From the NCBI GenBank assembly GCA_035906255.1, contig JAMIFM010000019.1, forward strand, positions 1 through 64,000: a stretch of DNA of 64,000 nt, written 5' to 3'. The notes under the pieces are model-generated. The model was not told the origin of the DNA. It worked only from the letters and a program-made list of their open reading frames with translations, and did not search any database. Source of the stretch: SB11 sp035906255 (GTDB lineage Bacteria; Bacteroidota; Bacteroidia; UBA8524). This document shows positions 60,546 to 64,000 of the stretch, piece after piece (positions within the stretch are counted from its first letter, which is position 1; every line of letters begins with the position of its first letter). Position numbers and translations under genes: made by a program.

Positions 60546-60927
60546 AAATGATTGGTATTTGTGTTTAAGGTTTGATAATGCTGTTGATAGGGCTGCAATA
60601 ATTAAACGGTCACCTTATAGCTAAGTGTGATTAAGTGCTTTTTTGATAATGTTAAGTGTTTAGTAGTGTTTGATAATTAGGTAGGTAAATGCTACACAAA
60701 ATGTAGCCACGAAAGGTAAGTTTGTTAGGGAACCGAAAAACGATTGCTTAGGTTAGTAGATGAACTTCTCATAAGCCACAAAAATTGATAATTATGGTAC
60801 AAAGATTTAAAAAAAAAATTGAATAAAACAAAGAAATTTTCTGTGGTGAATAAAAAGTTTTATCAATTGAGTATAATTTTTTCGTTTTTTTAAAACATTG
60901 TAGTTTGATTACGTGTTTTTTACAGGG
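60546..60927. other. AT-rich intergenic spacer with short direct repeats
   Basis: A 382-bp gap without a gene. TTGATAAT occurs four times (60572-60579, 60643-60650, 60670-60677, 60785-60792) and TAAGTG three times (60622, 60632, 60653). TAGGTAGGTAAATGC near 60678 resembles the GTAGGTAAGTGC near paralogue 5. It may hold the regulatory region of paralogue 6. No clear promoter was identified. Confidence 0.4.
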
Positions 60928-61269
60928 CTAAATTTTTAATTCTTTAGCAGGGTCCCAAAACATTTGCTCAAAATTTTCTACTTGATGGTCTTTAATTACA
61001 ATGCCTTCAGCCTCTAAAAGTTCCTGCATCTTTTCAGGGGGAGAAAAATGAAGCCTGCCGCTAAGCAAGCCTGCGCTATTCACCACCCTGTGTGCCGGAA
61101 CAGGAGATGAGTGTGTAAACGATGCATTCATGGCCCAACCTACCATACGCGCTGATTGACCTGTACCCAAATAGCGGGCAATAGCTCCGTAGCTGGTTAC
61201 CCGCCCTTCGGGTATTAACTTCACCACTTCATATACCATTTCAAAAAAACTCAGCTCTTTGTTTTGCAT
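60928..61269 (-). CDS. Alkyltransferase-like protein (ATL) of the MGMT family
   Basis: A 113-residue protein of the O6-alkylguanine-DNA alkyltransferase fold, C-terminal domain only. EMVYEVVKLIPEGRVTSYGAIARYLG has the helix-turn-helix and VTSYGAIA signature; SARMVGWAMNASF has the Arg finger region. The active-site PCHRV is PAHRVVN here, so the acceptor Cys is Ala. Such ATLs bind O6-alkylguanine and hand it to nucleotide excision repair instead of repairing it. The Ala variant is known from a Thermus family member. It overlaps the upstream frame of the divergent TrpF-like gene. Confidence 0.88.
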   Translation of the reverse strand: MQNKELSFFEMVYEVVKLIPEGRVTSYGAIARYLGTGQSARMVGWAMNASFTHSSPVPAHRVVNSAGLLSGRLHFSPPEKMQELLEAEGIVIKDHQVENFEQMFWDPAKELKI

Positions 61270-61277
61270 TACCTTTG
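61270..61277 (+). promoter_or_regulatory. -7 promoter element of the TrpF-like gene
   Basis: TACCTTTG (TAnnTTTG) lies 25 bp before the ATG at 61303. It overlaps the 5' edge of the divergent ATL gene. Confidence 0.45.
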
Positions 61278-61302
61278 CACCATTAGCGTTTTAAATAGAT
61301 TG

Positions 61303-61893
61303 ATGAATACAAGTTGCAAGATAAAACTTGGTAGTGTAAATAACCTTACCGATGCCCGTTTTGGGGCTGCAATGGGGGTAGAGTGGGTTGGTTTTTGTTT
61401 TGATAATCAAAATCCGTTGTATGTATCACCCGTGCAGGCACAAGCTATCATCGGGTGGTTGTCAGGCCCTGCTGCTGTTGCTGAATTTGCCCCCACACAA
61501 GGGCTAAATGAGATTGAAGACATTGTGCGCTTGCTGGGTTTTGAGTGGATACAGATTGCCGAACCTGCAATGCTGCATTATTTTGAGGCAAGCGACATAA
61601 ATATTATTTTGGAGTTGGATGCAAGTAGCAACGATTTTGAAACAGTAGTAAATAGTTTACCTACTGAGGTAAAAGCAATACTGGTTAAAAAAGTTACCCC
61701 TGAGCAAGCGGTGAAGTTGATTAAATTAAATGTGCCTGTGTTGTTTGATGTTGAAGGCTTGGATGCTGAACAACAGAATAGCTTAAAGGCACTAAGCCCT
61801 TACGGAATAAACATTAGTGGCGGTTTTGAAACTGCACCCGGTATTCGTGATTTTGACGAAATGAAAGCCGTTTTTGATGTATTTGGTGAGTAG
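61303..61893 (+). CDS. TrpF-like barrel protein without the catalytic Cys
   Basis: 196 residues from the ATG 61303 (MNTSCKIKLGSVNNLTDARFG); the frame is open upstream of it over the promoter. The order resembles phosphoribosylanthranilate isomerase: K-I-K start, DARFGAAMGVEWVGFCFDNQNPLYVSPVQAQAI, later PYGINISGGFETAPGIRDFDEMKAVF (phosphate-binding end). The catalytic KICG is KLGS here, so the Cys is lost, and the usual DS..GGTG block with the catalytic Asp is not seen. It is therefore unlikely to work in tryptophan synthesis. No other trp genes are nearby. Role unknown. Confidence 0.68.
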   Translation: MNTSCKIKLGSVNNLTDARFGAAMGVEWVGFCFDNQNPLYVSPVQAQAIIGWLSGPAAVAEFAPTQGLNEIEDIVRLLGFEWIQIAEPAMLHYFEASDINIILELDASSNDFETVVNSLPTEVKAILVKKVTPEQAVKLIKLNVPVLFDVEGLDAEQQNSLKALSPYGINISGGFETAPGIRDFDEMKAVFDVFGE

Positions 61894-61922
61894 TAGTAGC
61901 AATACAATAGGTTTATAAACCA

Positions 61923-61954
61923 CAAAGCCACGAATTTTTTATTTCGTGGCTTTG
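61923..61954. terminator. Strong hairpin between convergent genes
   Basis: CAAAGCCACGAA pairs perfectly with TTCGTGGCTTTG (12 bp, 8-nt loop) between the TrpF-like and DUF3347 genes. Neither strand has a long T-tract after it, so it may be an inefficient or factor-aided terminator. Confidence 0.55.
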
Positions 61955-61974
61955 CAGAGTCTATTAGCTGATTA

Positions 61975-62511
61975 TTAAAACTCCTCTTCAACACTGCCGC
62001 AGTGCAGCATTTTGTTACCAAAGTAGGGGTTTATCACCTCTTCGCTATCCGATAGCCAATAAGCACCTTTGCCTTTAAAGGCCATAGGGCAATACTGACG
62101 ATATACCGTTTCGGCGTTTGCTTTAAACGATTTAATCAAAGCATACATACATATCGAGACCTGCTCAAACGCCTTGCGTTGCACCTCAACATCGCTGCTG
62201 CCTGCAATTAGTTGCAGTTGGGTAGTAAGCAGGCCGGAGTGGCCGGTAAAGTATGTTTTTTGTTCGTCAGTAAGTTTATCAGTAGTTACTTTTCCAAGAG
62301 TGTTTGCTAACTCAGTGGCGGATGTTGCTGCGGTTGATGCCGAAGTTTTAACCAACGCATCTTTTAGCGGGTAATAACTCTCTAAAACAGCATTTAGTTG
62401 TTTAATAAAACCTTTATCTGCTTTTGCAAAGTTTTTTATGGTTGAGTCTTGGGCATTTATTGTAATTGCCGTTATCAGTAGTAAAGCAATTACTATTACT
62501 ATCTTTTTCAT
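61975..62511 (-). CDS. DUF3347 periplasmic protein, probably metal-linked
   Basis: A 178-residue exported protein (signal IVIVIALLLITAITINA, then QDST). The DUF3347 domain contains ADKGFIKQLNAVLESYYPLKDALVKTSASTA, LLTTQLQLIAGSSDVEVQRKAFEQVS and the hallmark YRQYCPMAFKGKGAYWLSDSEEVINPYFGNKMLHCGSV, with Cys, Met and His candidates for Cu or other soft-metal binding. The domain is found alone and on CusB-type efflux proteins. It starts 11 bp after the TonB receptor's end, so the two probably act together on a metal; the metal is inferred. Confidence 0.85.
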   Translation of the reverse strand: MKKIVIVIALLLITAITINAQDSTIKNFAKADKGFIKQLNAVLESYYPLKDALVKTSASTAATSATELANTLGKVTTDKLTDEQKTYFTGHSGLLTTQLQLIAGSSDVEVQRKAFEQVSICMYALIKSFKANAETVYRQYCPMAFKGKGAYWLSDSEEVINPYFGNKMLHCGSVEEEF

Positions 62512-62522
62512 ATATGTTTAAT

Positions 62523-64000
62523 TTATTTTTTAATCCTAAAACGTGCGCCTGCATAAAACATCCTGCCTTGTACAGGGCCCCATACCATACTGGCATCAAA
62601 ATAATTGCCGTTGGGATTGGCAGGGTCAACAATCAAACGGTCTTGCCTGAAATCAAGTAAATTTTCACCACCTACATACACATCCCAGCGTTTACCAATG
62701 GTTTTGGTAACCTGTGCGTGTATATATACATACGAGGGTGAATACTCGGGCATCCGTAAACTTTCGGGGTTGGCTTGGGTATTAGGCAATCGTTTTGGAC
62801 CAAACCATGATACAGTAACATCAAACACCCATTTACCGCGTGGCTTGTAGGCAACATTCACAAATGCACGGTGTGGGCTTTGCAAATAGCGTTGCAATAA
62901 CCCGCTTTGGTATTGTGTCCTCACATCGTAGTAGCGGTAGGCAATACGGGTTTCAATTCTGCGGATGGGTTCATACGTTACCTGCACTTGGGCACTGTTG
63001 GCAAACGATTTTCCGTTTAAGTTGTAAAACGATACTTCGCGGGCGGTATTATCCAAGTCTATTACCACTTGGTTTTCAAATTGTGTGCGGAATATGTCCG
63101 CTTCCAATGTTGCACTACGGTTGCCTATTTTTATTTCGCTGGTAAGGCTAATTCCCATGTTCCAAGCTACTTCGGGGCGAAGGTTGTATGCGGTAGCTGT
63201 TTGCCAATTGGCAGGCAAAACAAAATTACGTCCGGTGGCCAGCAATTGCAGGTTATCAGCAAACACATTTGCTGTGCGCTGTCCGCGTCCGGCGGTAATG
63301 TGTATCACAGTTCCGTTCCCTCTGTCGTAGCGTGCGTGCAAGCGGGGTGTTGCAAAAAATCCAAACAAATTATGGTAATCGCCGCGCAAACCACCAATCA
63401 GCATCCACCTTGCGGTCGCTTCCCAAGTATATTCAACAAAAGCCCCAGGCACATTCTCTACACGGCTTGGGGTTGCAGGTGTTTGATTTTTAACCACAAT
63501 CTCTTCGTGGTATATATCATGCAAAAAGCTAATACCTGCGCGGTATTTGTGGTTGGTATTGCCAATAATAGACTGGAATAAAAAGTTGGCATATACGCTT
63601 TGCTGGCGGGCATTATAGCTGTTGTTTCCAAAAAACGTTTGCTGGTTGTGGGTAAGGGCATTCCACATTAAACCAAAACTTTGGTATTTTTTTGTAGGAA
63701 AAACATATCCTGTTTTGCCAAACACCTCAAAGCGTTCGGTTTTAATTCTGGCCTCGTATATCCCTGCTGCCGGACTGCGGTTAACGCCATCGTACCGTAC
63801 ATCTCCACCAACACGGTCTTCAATAAGGGCTTTCACACCAAATTGTCCTTCAAGAGTTTTATGGTTGCTAAAATGCCAGCGTTGCGCTCCGTTTAACTGG
63901 TAGCCTGTGGGCATATCGCGATAACCGTCGTTATTCATGTCCACATTTTGAGTAAGAATGCTGCCGTGCAGCAATAAACCCGCACTCACTTTTTCGTTCA
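62523..64000 (-). CDS. TonB-dependent receptor (C-terminal part, cut by window edge)
   Basis: At least 492 residues of a beta-barrel end; the frame is open to the window's edge (64000), where NEKVSAGLLLHGSILTQ is upstream of any real start. Visible strands include NGAQRWHFSNHKTLEGQFGVKALIEDRVGG, WEATARWMLIGGLRGDYHN, FATPRLHARYDRGNGTVIHITAGRGQRTANVF, RIETRIAYRYYDVRTQYQSG and WDVYVGGENLLDFRQ. GPVQGRMFYAGARFRIKK ends it with a typical TonB-receptor last strand. The plug is outside this window. The DUF3347 gene follows by 11 bp, suggesting a metal-related operon. Confidence 0.9.
   Translation of the reverse strand, partial: NEKVSAGLLLHGSILTQNVDMNNDGYRDMPTGYQLNGAQRWHFSNHKTLEGQFGVKALIEDRVGGDVRYDGVNRSPAAGIYEARIKTERFEVFGKTGYVFPTKKYQSFGLMWNALTHNQQTFFGNNSYNARQQSVYANFLFQSIIGNTNHKYRAGISFLHDIYHEEIVVKNQTPATPSRVENVPGAFVEYTWEATARWMLIGGLRGDYHNLFGFFATPRLHARYDRGNGTVIHITAGRGQRTANVFADNLQLLATGRNFVLPANWQTATAYNLRPEVAWNMGISLTSEIKIGNRSATLEADIFRTQFENQVVIDLDNTAREVSFYNLNGKSFANSAQVQVTYEPIRRIETRIAYRYYDVRTQYQSGLLQRYLQSPHRAFVNVAYKPRGKWVFDVTVSWFGPKRLPNTQANPESLRMPEYSPSYVYIHAQVTKTIGKRWDVYVGGENLLDFRQDRLIVDPANPNGNYFDASMVWGPVQGRMFYAGARFRIKK

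Noticed and set aside
1..64000. CRISPR arrays, rRNA genes, insertion sequences, prophage
   Set aside because: No regular repeat-spacer pattern, 16S/23S/5S-like sequence, transposase or phage structural gene was seen. The XRE-like gene at 14198 stands alone.

Overview
The window is chromosomal DNA from a member of the Bacteroidota. Four things point there. At least seven secreted proteins end in a type IX secretion (T9SS) type A sorting domain. Several genes carry the Bacteroidota promoter -7 element TAnnTTTG. There is a TonB receptor with an N-terminal carboxypeptidase-regulatory-like domain. Many lipoproteins and mature exported proteins have the CK(K/R) or AQ starts common in this phylum. 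GC content looks moderate (roughly low 40s %, estimated by eye). No prophage, IS element, CRISPR array or plasmid gene was seen.

Layout. 1-10 kb: housekeeping and stress genes, namely polyphosphate kinase with a secreted nuclease/phosphatase-family protein, GlmM, YchF, a beta-carbonic anhydrase next to a bestrophin channel, a TetR regulator and a FAD oxidoreductase. 10-19 kb: small and regulatory genes, including an ArsC-like protein lacking its cysteine, a 7TMR-DISM histidine kinase split by a one-base frameshift, an Asp-box propeller protein, a Nudix hydrolase, a cyclophilin lipoprotein, tRNA-Lys, a GNAT-like protein, a degenerate redoxin and an SDR with no ordinary start codon. 19-22 kb: a rearranged segment lies between two exact 45-bp copies of the argS promoter/start. 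22-26 kb: argS, and DUF1003 overlapping a sirtuin. 25-30 kb: a minus-strand operon of two paralogous outer-membrane barrels and three paralogous di-haem cytochrome c peroxidase lipoproteins. 30-38 kb: DinB, a large TonB receptor, and a four-gene surface operon (fibre-like protein, barrel, T9SS protein, lipoprotein).

38-43 kb: RNase P RNA, an NtrC-type response regulator, Sua5/TsaC, a tiny stand-alone T9SS sorting-domain protein, and LepA. 43-61 kb is the most distinctive accessory region. Six tandem paralogues of a ~590-610 aa secreted protein, mostly with mature N-terminus QYFQH(L/I/V)YG, a propeller-like body and a T9SS C-terminal domain, surround a 1541-aa protein that joins a zincin-type HEATH domain to a similar propeller-like region and sorting domain. 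Most are separated by their own terminators, and two share a nearly identical promoter with an upstream box. 61-64 kb: an alkyltransferase-like protein, a degenerate TrpF-like barrel, and a probable metal-related pair (DUF3347 protein and a TonB receptor cut by the window edge).

Taken together, this is a core-genome stretch interrupted by lineage-specific cell-surface expansions. The best candidates for undescribed biology are the T9SS paralogue array with its embedded metalloprotease-propeller fusion, the peroxidase/barrel operon, and the carbonic anhydrase-bestrophin pair. All functions are inferred from motifs read by eye; no database search was possible.
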